The notes: generated by a model from the sequence alone, not told the origin. DNA of 64,000 nt from Streptomyces massasporeus (GCF_014648995.1 NZ_BMSE01000009.1:62001-126000); one strand, 5' to 3'; shown: positions 31,107 to 40,351, numbered from the stretch's first letter. Program-made: numbers and translations.

Positions 31107-32429
31107 GTGTCCTCACACACGAAGTCCTTCAAGGTGCCCTTCTGGGCCCAGATACTCGCCGGTCTCGTCCTGGGTGTGCTGCTCGGCTGGCTCGCCCGCG
31201 ACCAGGACGTGTCCTGGCTGGTCACGACGCTGGAGAAGGTCGGCGACACCTTCATCGGGCTGCTGAAGCTCGCCGTCGCCCCGCTCGTCTTCTTCGCGAT
31301 CCTGGTCTCGATCACCAACCTGCGGAAGGTCAACAACGCGGCCCGCCTGGCCTCGCGCACCCTCCTCTGGTTCATGATCACGTCGCTGATCGCGGTCAGC
31401 ATCGGCCTGATCATCGGCCTGGTCACCAACCCCGGCGCCGGTACCGGCCTCACGCCCAAGGACGGCGCGAAGCCCGAGAGCACCGGCTCCTGGATCGACT
31501 TCCTGACCGGCATCATCCCGACCGACGTCATCACGCCGTTCACCCAGCTGAACGTGCTGCAGATCGTCTTCATGGCCGCCGTCGCCGGTATCGCCGCGCT
31601 CCAGCTCGGCGAGAAGGCCCAGCCGATCCTCGCCCTGAGCGAGTCGGTCCTCAGCCTGCTCCAGAAGGCGCTGTGGTGGGTCATCCGGCTCGCCCCGGTC
31701 GGCACGATCGGCCTCATCGGCTACGCCATCGCCACGTACGGCTGGGACCTGATCGGCAAGTACGCGACGTTCACCGCCGACATCTACGTCGGCTGCCTCA
31801 TCGTGCTGTTCGGCGTCTACCCGACGCTGCTCGCGACCGTCGCCAAGGTCAACCCGATCCAGTTCTTCAAGGGCGCCTGGCCCGCGATCCAGCTGGCCTT
31901 CGTCTCCCGCTCCTCGGTCGGCACCATGCCGCTGACGCAGAAGGTCACCGAGCGGCTCGGCGTGCCGAAGGAGTACGCGTCCTTCGCGGTGCCGTTCGGC
32001 GCGACGACCAAGATGGACGGCTGCGCCGCGATCTACCCGGCCATCGCCGCGATCTTCGTCGCCCAGATCTTCGACATCCAGCTGGGCGTCGGTGACTACC
32101 TGCTGATCGCGTTCGTCTCGGTGGTCGGCTCCGCCGCCACGGCCGGCCTGACCGGCGCGACGGTCATGCTGACCCTGACCCTCTCCACCCTCGGTCTGCC
32201 GATGGAGGGCGTGGGCCTGCTCCTCGCGATCGACCCGATCCTGGACATGATCCGCACCGCGACCAACGTCGCCGGACAGGCCCTGATCCCCGTCCTGGTC
32301 TCCGCCCGCGAGAACCTGCTCGACCGTGACGCCTACGCCACGGCCGACGGCTCGTCCCTGGACGACCCGTTCGACGAGCCGCGTGACGAGCCGCGCGACC
32401 GGACCGAGCCGATCGGCGCGACCGCCTGA
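31107..32429 (+). CDS. DAACS-family dicarboxylate/amino acid:cation symporter, possibly for cystine
   Basis: A 440-residue membrane protein of the glutamate/aspartate/dicarboxylate/cystine symporter family. SRSSVGTMP stands at hairpin 1 (family SSSSxxxLP), FGATTKMDG corresponds to the NMDGT motif, and DPILDMIRTATNVAGQ is the substrate-binding helix 8. The Glu usually found in hairpin 1 of GltP/DctA is absent. The family includes cystine carriers (TcyP). The Cys leader upstream makes a sulfur-compound substrate plausible. The Asp/Arg-rich tail is cytoplasmic. Confidence 0.8.
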   Translation: MSSHTKSFKVPFWAQILAGLVLGVLLGWLARDQDVSWLVTTLEKVGDTFIGLLKLAVAPLVFFAILVSITNLRKVNNAARLASRTLLWFMITSLIAVSIGLIIGLVTNPGAGTGLTPKDGAKPESTGSWIDFLTGIIPTDVITPFTQLNVLQIVFMAAVAGIAALQLGEKAQPILALSESVLSLLQKALWWVIRLAPVGTIGLIGYAIATYGWDLIGKYATFTADIYVGCLIVLFGVYPTLLATVAKVNPIQFFKGAWPAIQLAFVSRSSVGTMPLTQKVTERLGVPKEYASFAVPFGATTKMDGCAAIYPAIAAIFVAQIFDIQLGVGDYLLIAFVSVVGSAATAGLTGATVMLTLTLSTLGLPMEGVGLLLAIDPILDMIRTATNVAGQALIPVLVSARENLLDRDAYATADGSSLDDPFDEPRDEPRDRTEPIGATA

Positions 32430-32471
32430 CGGCACTCCGGCCTGACGGCACTCCGGCCTGACGGCACTCCG
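32424..32471 (+). repeat. Three tandem copies of a 16-bp unit
   Basis: GCCTGACGGCACTCCG repeats exactly three times (32424-32439, 32440-32455, 32456-32471). The first copy contains the symporter's TGA, so the array starts inside the gene end. It looks like replication slippage. Confidence 0.9.
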
Positions 32472-32484
32472 GGGGCGCCCCCTG

Positions 32485-32652
32485 CTACCGCGGCAACTCG
32501 CCGAAGAGCAGGCGGTGCCCCTTGCCCGTGTCCATGTGACTCGGCACCTCCAACGCGACAGCCGTGGCATGGCCCACCGGCGCGGTCCACTCCGCGTCCT
32601 CGGCAAGCACCGCGGAGATCCGGCCGGCTTCATGGCTGGCGGTATACCGCCA
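32485..32652 (-). pseudogene. Possible truncated coding remnant
   Basis: A reverse frame of 56 codons ends at TAG 32485-32487. It reads SHEAGRISAVLAEDAEWTAP and later MDTGKGHRLLFGELPR. Third-position GC is high, so it looks like real coding sequence, but a TGA lies at its upstream edge and no convincing start exists. It is probably the tail of a lost gene. No family was recognised. Confidence 0.3.
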
Positions 32653-32716
32653 TCACCCCTGGTCTGTCAGGGCAGGCCCGGGGGCGGCGGCCCGCCGGGC
32701 CCGTACGCTAAGCGCT

Positions 32717-33382
32717 ATGGGTGCCGTGAAGACCAAGCGGATGCCGCGCGCGGTCCGTGAGCAGCAGATGCTGGACGCCGCCGTGCAGATCTTCGGCCAA
32801 CGGGGCTACATGGCCGCGTCGATGGACGAGATAGCCGAACTCGCCGGTGTGTCCAAGCCGTTGGTCTACCTGTACCTCAACTCGAAGGAAGACCTCTTCA
32901 CCGCCTGCATCCGCCGGGAGGCGGGGGCCCTCGTCGAGGCGGTACGGGCCGGGGTCCGCCGCGACCTGCCCGCCGACCGGCAACTGTGGGAGGGCCTCGG
33001 CGCCTTCTTCACGCACACCGGCGAGAACCCGGACGCCTGGTCGGTCCTGCACCTCCAGGCGCGTACGCACGGCGAGCCGTTCGCCGCCGAGGTCACCGCG
33101 ATGCGCGAGGAGATCGTCGCCTTCGTGACGCAGCTGATCCTCGCCGGCGCCCGCGAGGCCCACCGCGACCCCGACCTGCCCGAGCGCGAGGTCGCAGGTC
33201 TCGCCGAGGCCCTGGTCGGCGCCGCCGAGTCGCTCGCCGCCTGGGCCAACGCCACCCCGGGCGTCACCGCCCGCCAGGCCGCGGCCACGCTGATGAACTT
33301 CGCCTGGGCCGGGCTCGGCGACCTCATGGCGGGACGGCCCTGGGCACCTCCGGAGGAGCAGCCGGGCCCTCACACCGGGTAG
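32717..33382 (+). CDS. TetR-family transcriptional regulator
   Basis: A 221-residue protein. The HTH (MLDAAVQIFGQRGYMAASMDEIAELAGVSKPLVYLYLNSKEDLF, cited in part) is standard. The ligand-binding half is Ala/Glu-rich. It is convergent with the MaoC/FabG operon, which it overlaps by 13 bases at the 3' ends, and is a natural candidate to control this fatty-acid cluster through the dyad at 35597. The ATG at 32717 was chosen to match family length; the frame extends further upstream. Confidence 0.88.
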   Translation: MGAVKTKRMPRAVREQQMLDAAVQIFGQRGYMAASMDEIAELAGVSKPLVYLYLNSKEDLFTACIRREAGALVEAVRAGVRRDLPADRQLWEGLGAFFTHTGENPDAWSVLHLQARTHGEPFAAEVTAMREEIVAFVTQLILAGAREAHRDPDLPEREVAGLAEALVGAAESLAAWANATPGVTARQAAATLMNFAWAGLGDLMAGRPWAPPEEQPGPHTG

Positions 33383-34224
33383 ACGTCCCCCGTCACATGG
33401 ATCCGGTCCTCCCCGCCGCGCAGCTCGAACCGGCCGTCCCGCTCCGCGTACGTCACCTCGCCGGGCAGCAGGACCGGGGCCCGGAACTCCGCGCGCAGAT
33501 GGCAGGACTCCGGGACGCCGTGCGCGGCGAGGCAGCGGGCCACGGTCCACATGCCGTGGGCGATGGCCCGGGGGAAGCCGAACAGCCGGGCCGTGAGCGG
33601 GTGCAGGTGGATCGGGTTGCGGTCCCCGGAGGCGGCCCCGTAGCGGCGTCCGACGTCCCCGGCGAGCCGCCACCGCGCGGCCTCGGGCAGCGGCTTGCGG
33701 GCCTCCGCCTCCCGGGGAGCCGCGACCGGCTCCTGCGTGCGGTGCCGGGCCAGATAGGTGCTCCTGGACTCCCAGACGAGGTCCCCGCCGCCGCGCACCT
33801 CGGTGACGACCGTGGCCTCCGTGCCGCGCCGGTGGGGGGCCAGCCCCTCGATGTGCACGGAGAGTTCGTACGTGCCGCTCGCCGGCATCCGTGCGTGCCG
33901 GGTGACGGTGATCGACGTGTGGACGAGGCCGAGCAGCGGCAGCGGGAAGCCCCGGCCGCTCATCAGCCGCATGGCCAGGGGGAATCCGAGCACGTGCGGA
34001 TACGTCACCGGCAGCGCGTCCTCCCCGGTCGGGAACCCGCAGACCCGCTCGTACGCCGCGAGCCGCGCGAGGTCGACGCGCAGGCCGGGCAGGACGAGCC
34101 GGGTGCGGGGGAACTCCCCGTCGGGGCCCGGGCGTTTGAAGGGCGACAGCAGGGCGCCCCGGGCGAGGAGCGGGGCGAGGGAGGGGGACTGCGTGAGGAC
34201 GAGAGCGGCGGCGGAGTCGGCCAT
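33370..34224 (-). CDS. MaoC-family hydratase / dehydratase
   Basis: A 284-residue double hot-dog protein. The catalytic hydratase-2 motif is in the C-terminal half, GDRNPIHLHPLTARLFGF (Asp and His), followed by IAHGMW. The N-terminal half is the degenerate hot dog. Such proteins hydrate trans-2-enoyl thioesters to R-3-hydroxyacyl thioesters or do the reverse. It follows the FabG gene with 1-base overlap (TGATG), so the pair should act on successive steps. Confidence 0.85.
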   Translation of the reverse strand: MADSAAALVLTQSPSLAPLLARGALLSPFKRPGPDGEFPRTRLVLPGLRVDLARLAAYERVCGFPTGEDALPVTYPHVLGFPLAMRLMSGRGFPLPLLGLVHTSITVTRHARMPASGTYELSVHIEGLAPHRRGTEATVVTEVRGGGDLVWESRSTYLARHRTQEPVAAPREAEARKPLPEAARWRLAGDVGRRYGAASGDRNPIHLHPLTARLFGFPRAIAHGMWTVARCLAAHGVPESCHLRAEFRAPVLLPGEVTYAERDGRFELRGGEDRIHVTGDVYPV

Positions 34225-35549
34225 CACGCCCCCAGCAGGCTCTGGCCGCAGACGCGGACGACCTGGCCGTTGACCGCGCCCGAGGCCGGGTGCGCCAGCC
34301 AGGCGGTGGTCTCGGCGACGTCGGCCGGGAGGCCGCCCTGCGCGAGGGAGTTCATGCGCCGGCCCGCCTCGCGGATGAACAGCGGGACGGCGGCCGTCAT
34401 CTTCGTCTCGATGAAGCCGGGCGCGACCGCGTTGACGGTCACGCCGTGCTCGTCGAGGGCGCGCGGCGCGAGGGAGCGGACCAGGCCGACGACGCCCGCC
34501 TTGCTCGCGCCGTAGTTGGTCTGGCCGGCGTTGCCGGCGATCCCCGCGATCGAGGCGGTGGCGACGATCCGGCCGCCGCGCTTCAGCGTGCCGTCCTTCA
34601 GCAGGGCGTCCGTGGTGCGCAGCACGCTCGCCAGGTTCACCTCCAGGACGGAGATCCAGCGTTCGGCGGGCATGTTCACCAGACGCCGGTCGCGGGTGAT
34701 GCCCGCGTTGTGGATCAGCAGGTCCAGGCCGTCGGGCAGCGCCTCGGCGATCCGGGCGCCCGCGTCGGCGGACGTCATGTCGAGCAGCAGCGCGCTGCCC
34801 CCGAGCCGCTCGGCGACCCGCCGGGCATCCTGCTCGGCCTGCGGCACGTCGAGCACGACGACCCGGGCACCGTCCCGCGCGAGGGTCTCGGCGACCGCCT
34901 CACCGATGCCCCGGGCGGCCCCGGTGACGAGGGCGGTGCGGCCGGACAGGGGGCGGTCCGGGTCGGCGGAGGTCGGCTCCCGGTCGGCGGCGGTCGGCTC
35001 CCGGTCGGCTCCGACCTCGATCACCTGCCCGCTGACGTAGGCCGACTTGGGCGACAGCAGGAAGCGCAGGGTCGACTCCGCGGCGGCGGCGTCCGTGAGC
35101 CGGACCAGGTTCACCGTCCTGCCCCGGCCGATCTCCTTGCCGAGGGAGCGCGTGAAGCCCTCCAGGGCCTGCTGGGCCGCGGCCTGGTGGTGGTCGGCGG
35201 GGTCGAGCGGCGCGCCGAGCACCACGACGCGCCCACTGGAGGCGACCGACCGTACGACCGGATGCAGGGCGGCGTGCACCTCTGCCAGGGCCTCGACGTC
35301 CCGCACCCCGGTCGCGTCCAGGACGACGGCGGCCGTTCGGCCGGAGCCGGCCGGGCCGATCCCCGTACGGGCCAGGACCGGAGCCAGGTCGAGGGCGGAC
35401 CGGCCGGCGGTGAGGTGCAGCAGGCCGCCGTCCAGGGCGGGCCGCTCGGCGGACCAGCGGGTCAGCGCCGCGGGCTGCGGCAGCCCCAGCCGGCGCGTGA
35501 GGAAGCGGCCGGGCGCGGTGCCGGTCAAGCGCAGATAGCGGTCGGCCAT
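34224..35549 (-). CDS. Two-domain 3-oxoacyl-ACP/CoA reductase (FabG4-type)
   Basis: A 441-residue high-molecular-weight FabG. The N-terminal 200 residues are a degenerate flavodoxin/SDR-like domain. The C-terminal domain is an active short-chain dehydrogenase with ALVTGAARGIGEAVAETLA (cofactor), HNAGIT, the catalytic Ser in ATASIAGIAGNAGQ and YGASK. It reduces 3-oxoacyl to R-3-hydroxyacyl thioesters. A short internal repeat, REPTAADREPTSAD, links the two domains. It heads an operon with the MaoC gene. Confidence 0.9.
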   Translation of the reverse strand: MADRYLRLTGTAPGRFLTRRLGLPQPAALTRWSAERPALDGGLLHLTAGRSALDLAPVLARTGIGPAGSGRTAAVVLDATGVRDVEALAEVHAALHPVVRSVASSGRVVVLGAPLDPADHHQAAAQQALEGFTRSLGKEIGRGRTVNLVRLTDAAAAESTLRFLLSPKSAYVSGQVIEVGADREPTAADREPTSADPDRPLSGRTALVTGAARGIGEAVAETLARDGARVVVLDVPQAEQDARRVAERLGGSALLLDMTSADAGARIAEALPDGLDLLIHNAGITRDRRLVNMPAERWISVLEVNLASVLRTTDALLKDGTLKRGGRIVATASIAGIAGNAGQTNYGASKAGVVGLVRSLAPRALDEHGVTVNAVAPGFIETKMTAAVPLFIREAGRRMNSLAQGGLPADVAETTAWLAHPASGAVNGQVVRVCGQSLLGA

Positions 35550-35596
35550 GGACGACTCCCAGTTCCCGAGGACGGCTCACCGAAGCCCCACTCCTG

Positions 35597-35626
35597 CTTA
35601 CTCTGGAGTAAGGTTACCGGAGGTAA
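35597..35626. promoter_or_regulatory. Palindromic operator between fabG-like and thiolase genes
   Basis: CTTACTC-TG-GAGTAAG (35597-35612) is a perfect 7-base inverted repeat. It is followed by TTACC-GGA-GGTAA (35614-35626), a related weaker one. They lie in the middle of the divergent promoter region and have the size and symmetry of TetR-family sites. The TetR gene at 32717 belongs to the same cluster. Confidence 0.6.
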
Positions 35627-35635
35627 GGCTACGTC

Positions 35636-35674
35636 ATGGACGAGGAGCAGGTCGAGATGAGCTGGTCGAGATGA
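35636..35674 (+). CDS. 12-codon upstream reading frame overlapping the thiolase start
   Basis: ATG at 35636 opens MDEEQVEMSWSR, whose TGA overlaps the thiolase ATG (ATGA). GGTCGAGATGAGC occurs twice, 14 bases apart. Removing one 14-base copy would place the upstream ATG in frame with the thiolase (MDEEQVEMSPQQ), so the small frame probably arose by tandem duplication. Translation may still couple. Confidence 0.4.
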   Translation: MDEEQVEMSWSR

Positions 35675-36960
35675 GCCCCCAGCAACTGTCGCAGTCGGTG
35701 CGGCGCGTGGCGATCGTCGGCGGAGCGCGCATCCCCTTCGCCCGCTCCGACGGCCCCTACGCCACCGCCTCCAACCAGCAGATGCTCACCGCCGCCGTGG
35801 ACGGCCTCGTCGAGAGGTACGGACTCCAGGAGCCGGGCGCGGTCGGCGAGTTCGTCGCCGGTGCCGTGCTCAAGCACAGCCGCGACTTCAACCTCGCCCG
35901 CGAGACCGTCCTCGGCTCGACCCTCCACCCGCGCACCCCCGCCTACGACATTCAGCAGGCCTGCGGCACCGGCCTCCAGGCCGTCATCGCCGCCGCCAAC
36001 AAGATCGCCCTCGGCCAGAGCGAATCGGCCGTCGCGGGCGGCGCCGACACCGCCAGCGACGCGCCCCTCGGCGTCAACGACTCCCTGCGCCGCATCCTCC
36101 TCGAAGCCCGCCGGGCGAAGTCGGCGGGCGCCCGCCTCAAGGCCCTCGCGAAGGTGCGCCCGGGCCACCTCGTCCCCGACATCCCGCGCAACGCCGAGCC
36201 GCGCACCGGCCTGTCCATGGGCGAACACGCCGCCGTCACCGCCCGCGCCTGGGGCATCCCGCGCGAGGCGCAGGACGAACTCGCCGCCACCAGTCACCAG
36301 CGGCTGGCGGCGGCGTACGAACGCGGCCTGTTCCAGGACCTGGTGGTCCCCTTCCGCGGCCTGGCCCGCGACCAGAACCTGCGCCCCGGCTCGACGGTGG
36401 AGAAACTCGCCTCCCTGAAGCCGGTGTTCGGGCTCGGCCACCCCGACCCGACCATGACGGCCGGGAACTCCACCCCGTTGACGGACGGCGCCGCGACCGT
36501 CCTGCTGGCGAGCGAGGAGTGGGCCCGCGAGCGCGGCCTGGAGCCGTTGGCGTACCTCACCGCGTACGAGACGGCGGCCGTCGACTTCGTGGGCGGCGAC
36601 GTGGCCGGCGGCGAGGACGGACTGCTCATGGCACCCGCCCACGCCGTCCCGCGCATGCTGGAGCGGGCCGGGCTGGGCCTGGACGACTTCGACCTCGTCG
36701 AGATCCACGAGGCGTTCGCCTCCCAGGTGCTGGCGACGCTCGCCGCCTGGGAGAAGCAGGGCCTCGGCACCGTGGACCGCGCCCGGCTGAACGTCGCCGG
36801 CTCGTCCCTCGCCACCGGCCACCCCTTCGCCGCCACGGGCGCCCGGATCGTCGCCACCCTCGCCAAGCTCCTCACCGAACGGGACGCCCCCGCCCGCGGC
36901 CTGATCTCCGTCTGCGCGGCGGGCGGACAGGGGGTGACGGCCGTTCTGGAGCGCGCCTGA
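35671..36960 (+). CDS. Acetyl-CoA C-acyltransferase (thiolase)
   Basis: A 429-residue thiolase. The acyl-accepting Cys is in DIQQACGTGLQAV, the catalytic His in GSSLATGHPFAATGAR and the second Cys in VCAAGGQG. The length and the extended FadI-like N-terminus point to beta-oxidation or 3-ketoacyl-CoA cleavage; biosynthetic condensation is also possible. It is divergent from the FabG/MaoC operon and shares its operator region. Confidence 0.9.
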   Translation: MSPQQLSQSVRRVAIVGGARIPFARSDGPYATASNQQMLTAAVDGLVERYGLQEPGAVGEFVAGAVLKHSRDFNLARETVLGSTLHPRTPAYDIQQACGTGLQAVIAAANKIALGQSESAVAGGADTASDAPLGVNDSLRRILLEARRAKSAGARLKALAKVRPGHLVPDIPRNAEPRTGLSMGEHAAVTARAWGIPREAQDELAATSHQRLAAAYERGLFQDLVVPFRGLARDQNLRPGSTVEKLASLKPVFGLGHPDPTMTAGNSTPLTDGAATVLLASEEWARERGLEPLAYLTAYETAAVDFVGGDVAGGEDGLLMAPAHAVPRMLERAGLGLDDFDLVEIHEAFASQVLATLAAWEKQGLGTVDRARLNVAGSSLATGHPFAATGARIVATLAKLLTERDAPARGLISVCAAGGQGVTAVLERA

Positions 36961-37202
36961 GAGCGAGGGCCGTGCGGAACCTGAAACACCCTCACGTAAC
37001 CCCCGAGATTGCACAGGCCTGGCTCCGGACCATCCCCGAACCCGCACAAACCCGCCACGTGCGCGCCGTACGATCCCGTTCCTACCGTCAGTAACCCCTT
37101 AGGGACCTCTCAAGGGGGATTGAGCCGGTTGAGCGCCTCGGCGTGCGAGGCACGTACGTCATGCAGCAAGCAGTCCTTCGCTGCACGCCCCAGGAGCCGC
37201 CC

Positions 37203-39122
37203 GTGTCCACTGCGTATCCCTCCTCCGCCTACGGCGACGCGTACGGAGGGCCGGTGCTGGTCGAGCCCGAGGTGCGGCGGCTGGACGGGGCGGTACGGGA
37301 GGCCTCCGTACCGCCGCTGGCCCCGCCGTGGACCCACGGCTCGCTCGCCGACCTGCCGTTCGACAACGCGAGCGCGAACCCGGGTGCCGTGGCCCTCAGC
37401 CGCAAGGACGCCGACGGCCGCTGGAGCGACGTCACGGCGGCGCAATTCGCCGACCAGGTGCGGGCCGTGGCCAAGGGCCTGGTCGCCGAGGGCCTGATGC
37501 CGGGCGACCGGATCGCCGTGATGGCCCGCACCATCTACGAGTGGACCGTCCTGGACTTCGCCGCCTGGGCGGCCGGACTGGTCACCGTCCCCGTCTACCC
37601 CACCTCCTCCGTCTTCCAGGCCCGCTGGATCCTCCAGGACTCCGGCGCGGTCGCCCTGGTCACCGAGACCGCCGCACAGGCCGCCGCCCTCGGCCCGGAG
37701 CGCGAGCGGCTGCCCGACCTCCAGCACCTGTGGATCGTCGAGAAGGGCCACGTGGACCGGCTCGTGGAGGCCGGGGCGCACCTGCCCGACCAGGAGGTCG
37801 AGGTGCGGCGCGGCATGCTCGGCCCCGACACCCTCGCCACCCTCGTCTACACCTCGGGCACCACGGGCCGCCCCAAGGGCTGCGCCCTCACCCACGGCAA
37901 CTTCTTCGCCGAGGTCGACAACGCCATCGAGCTGCTCTACCCCGTCTTCCGGGCCAAGACCAGCGAAGAGGCCTCCGTCCTGCTGTTCCTGCCGATGTCC
38001 CACGTCTTCGGCCGCATGGTGGCGATCGCCTGTATCCGGGCCCGCGTCCGGCTGGGCCACGCCCCCAGCATCAAGGCCGACCGACTGCTCCCGGACCTGG
38101 CCAGCTTCCGGCCGACCTGTCTGCTGGCCATCCCGTACATGCTGGAGAAGGTCTTCAACTCGGCCCGCGCCAAGGCCGAGTCGGGCGGCCGCGTCTCCTC
38201 GTTCGACCGCGCGGTGTCGGTCGCGCAGCGCTATGGAGAGGCCCTGGAGGCCCAGCAGACCGGCACCGGCCCCGGCCCCTCCCGCGCCCTGAAGACCGCC
38301 CGCGCCTTCTACGACCCCCTGGTCTACCGTCGCCTCCGCAACGCCATGGGCGGCAGGGTCCGCTACGCCATCTGCGGCGGCTCCCCGCTCGGCCCCCGCC
38401 TCGCCGCGTTCTACGCCGGTGCCGGCATCGAGATCTTCGAGGGCTACGGCCTGACGGAGACCACCGGCGCGAGCACCGTCACCCCGCCCCTCAAACCCCG
38501 CCTCGGCACCGTCGGCTGGCCGCTGCCCGGCACCCGCGTCCGCATCGCCGCCGACGGCGAGATCCTGGTCGGCGGCGACCACGTGCTGCGCGGCTACTGG
38601 GACCCGCAGGCCGGGGGCGTCGTCCCCGCCGCCCCCGACGGCTGGCTCGCCACCGGCGACCTCGGCGAACTCGACGACGAGGGCTATCTGACGATCACCG
38701 GCCGCAAGAAGGAACTGCTCATCACCGCGGGCGGCAAGTCCGTCGCCCCGGCCCCGCTGGAGAACTGGCTGCGCTCGCACCCGCTGATCTCCCAGTGTCT
38801 CGTCCTGGGCGACGGCCGCCCCTTCGTCTCGGCGCTGATCACCCTCGACCCGGACGGCATCACCCACTGGCGCCAGATGAACGGCAAACACCCCGTGCCG
38901 GCCACGCTCCTCGTCGACGACGAGGAACTGCGCGCCGTCCTGCAACGCGCGGTCGACGAGGCCAACAAGATGGTCTCCCGCCCGGAGTCCATCCGCCGCT
39001 TCGCCATCCTGCCCGAGGACTTCACGGAGGAGGCGGGTCTCCTGACTCCGTCGATGAAGCTCCGCCGGGAGGCCGTGCTGCGCGCGTTCGCCACGGAAGT
39101 GGAGGGTCTGTACACCCGGTGA
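37203..39122 (+). CDS. Long-chain acyl-CoA synthetase (FadD15-like)
   Basis: A 639-residue AMP-forming ligase. The P-loop is LVYTSGTTGRPKGCALTH, the adenine motif is EGYGLTETTG, and GWLATGDLGELDDEGYLTITGRKKEL is the hinge region. It activates fatty acids to acyl-CoA, feeding the hydratase, reductase and thiolase nearby. GTG at 37203 is preferred because AGGAG lies 7 bases upstream; in-frame starts at 37161 or 37143 cannot be excluded. Confidence 0.9.
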   Translation: MSTAYPSSAYGDAYGGPVLVEPEVRRLDGAVREASVPPLAPPWTHGSLADLPFDNASANPGAVALSRKDADGRWSDVTAAQFADQVRAVAKGLVAEGLMPGDRIAVMARTIYEWTVLDFAAWAAGLVTVPVYPTSSVFQARWILQDSGAVALVTETAAQAAALGPERERLPDLQHLWIVEKGHVDRLVEAGAHLPDQEVEVRRGMLGPDTLATLVYTSGTTGRPKGCALTHGNFFAEVDNAIELLYPVFRAKTSEEASVLLFLPMSHVFGRMVAIACIRARVRLGHAPSIKADRLLPDLASFRPTCLLAIPYMLEKVFNSARAKAESGGRVSSFDRAVSVAQRYGEALEAQQTGTGPGPSRALKTARAFYDPLVYRRLRNAMGGRVRYAICGGSPLGPRLAAFYAGAGIEIFEGYGLTETTGASTVTPPLKPRLGTVGWPLPGTRVRIAADGEILVGGDHVLRGYWDPQAGGVVPAAPDGWLATGDLGELDDEGYLTITGRKKELLITAGGKSVAPAPLENWLRSHPLISQCLVLGDGRPFVSALITLDPDGITHWRQMNGKHPVPATLLVDDEELRAVLQRAVDEANKMVSRPESIRRFAILPEDFTEEAGLLTPSMKLRREAVLRAFATEVEGLYTR

Positions 39123-39229
39123 GTCACCTTTGCGATCTCTTCACACGTGGTTCTTGACGACGCACGGCGTCTGCCCGTTGGCTTTCGACCACCTCGTCAC
39201 GATGCTCCCCCCATCGGAAGGCTCCACCA

Positions 39230-40351
39230 GTGATAGCGCGCAACCCCCGTCAGGCCGCCGTGCGGCGAATCTCCATGGCCCTGGCGGTCTCCGTATCGGC
39301 CGTGTCCCTCGCCGCCTGCGGCGACGGCGGGAGTGACGACTCCGCCGCGAAGAAGGGCAACGACATCACGGTGGGCCTGCTGCTGCCCGACCGGGACACG
39401 GCACGCTTCGAGAAGTTCGACTACCCGCTGATCAAGCAGGAGGTCGCGTCCCTCACGGAGAACAAGGGCACGGTCCGCTACGCCAACGCCGAGGCCAGCG
39501 TCACCAGACAGAGCGAGCAGTTCCAGAAGATGATCGCCGACAAGGTGGACGTCATCCTCGTCGACGCCCTCAACTCCAAGACCATCGCCACGGACGTCCA
39601 GAAGGCCAAGGACGCCGGCATCCCGGTCATCGCCTACGACCGGCTCGCCGAGGGCCCGATCGACGCCTACGTCTCCCACGACAACGAACTCGTCGGGCAG
39701 GTCCAGGGCCGCGCCATCATCGGAGAGCTCGGCGACAAGGCCGAGAAGAGCAAGGTCGTCATGATGAACGGCGACCCCGGCGACCCGAACACCGCCCGGT
39801 TCAAGGACGGCGCGCTGAGCGAGCTCCGGGGCCAGGTGAACATCGTCAAGGAGTACGACACCAAGGAGTGGAAGCCCGCGATCGCCAAGGCCAACATGAA
39901 GAAGGCGATCCAGTCCGTCGGGCTGAACAACATCGCCGCCGTCTACTCGGCCAACGACGGCATGGCCGGCGCCGTCATCGAGGCGCTCCAGGAGGCCGGG
40001 GCCACCAGGATGCCGCCGGTGACCGGGCAGGACGCCAACCTCGACGCGGTGCAGCGGGTGGTCTCCGGCGAGCAGTACATGACCGTGTACAAGTCCTTCC
40101 TGCTGGAGGCGACCAACGCCGCGAAGATCGCGGTGGCCAAGGTGCAGGGCCGCGCGATCGAGTTCGCGGCACTGACCCGGGAGACCGTCGACAGCCCCAC
40201 GAAGAAGAGCATCCCGGCGATGCTGGTGCCGGTGGTCGCCCTCACCAAGGACAACATCGAGGACACGGTGATCACGGATGGCGTGTACACCGTGAAGGAC
40301 ATCTGCACCTCCAAGTACAAGGCGGACTGCGCGGCCATCGGGCTCGAGTAA
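39230..40351 (+). CDS. Sugar ABC transporter substrate-binding lipoprotein (orphan)
   Basis: A 373-residue protein. Signal peptide with lipobox LAAC (Cys at about 30). The periplasmic-binding fold is of the ribose/xylose type (VGLLLPDRDTARFEKFDYP; VIAYDRLAEGPIDAYVSHDN; YSANDGMAGAVIEALQ), closest to xylose-binding XylF by motif. No permease or ATPase gene is adjacent, so it must pair with a transporter encoded elsewhere. GTG start with GGAAGG 6 bases upstream. Confidence 0.82.
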   Translation: MIARNPRQAAVRRISMALAVSVSAVSLAACGDGGSDDSAAKKGNDITVGLLLPDRDTARFEKFDYPLIKQEVASLTENKGTVRYANAEASVTRQSEQFQKMIADKVDVILVDALNSKTIATDVQKAKDAGIPVIAYDRLAEGPIDAYVSHDNELVGQVQGRAIIGELGDKAEKSKVVMMNGDPGDPNTARFKDGALSELRGQVNIVKEYDTKEWKPAIAKANMKKAIQSVGLNNIAAVYSANDGMAGAVIEALQEAGATRMPPVTGQDANLDAVQRVVSGEQYMTVYKSFLLEATNAAKIAVAKVQGRAIEFAALTRETVDSPTKKSIPAMLVPVVALTKDNIEDTVITDGVYTVKDICTSKYKADCAAIGLE

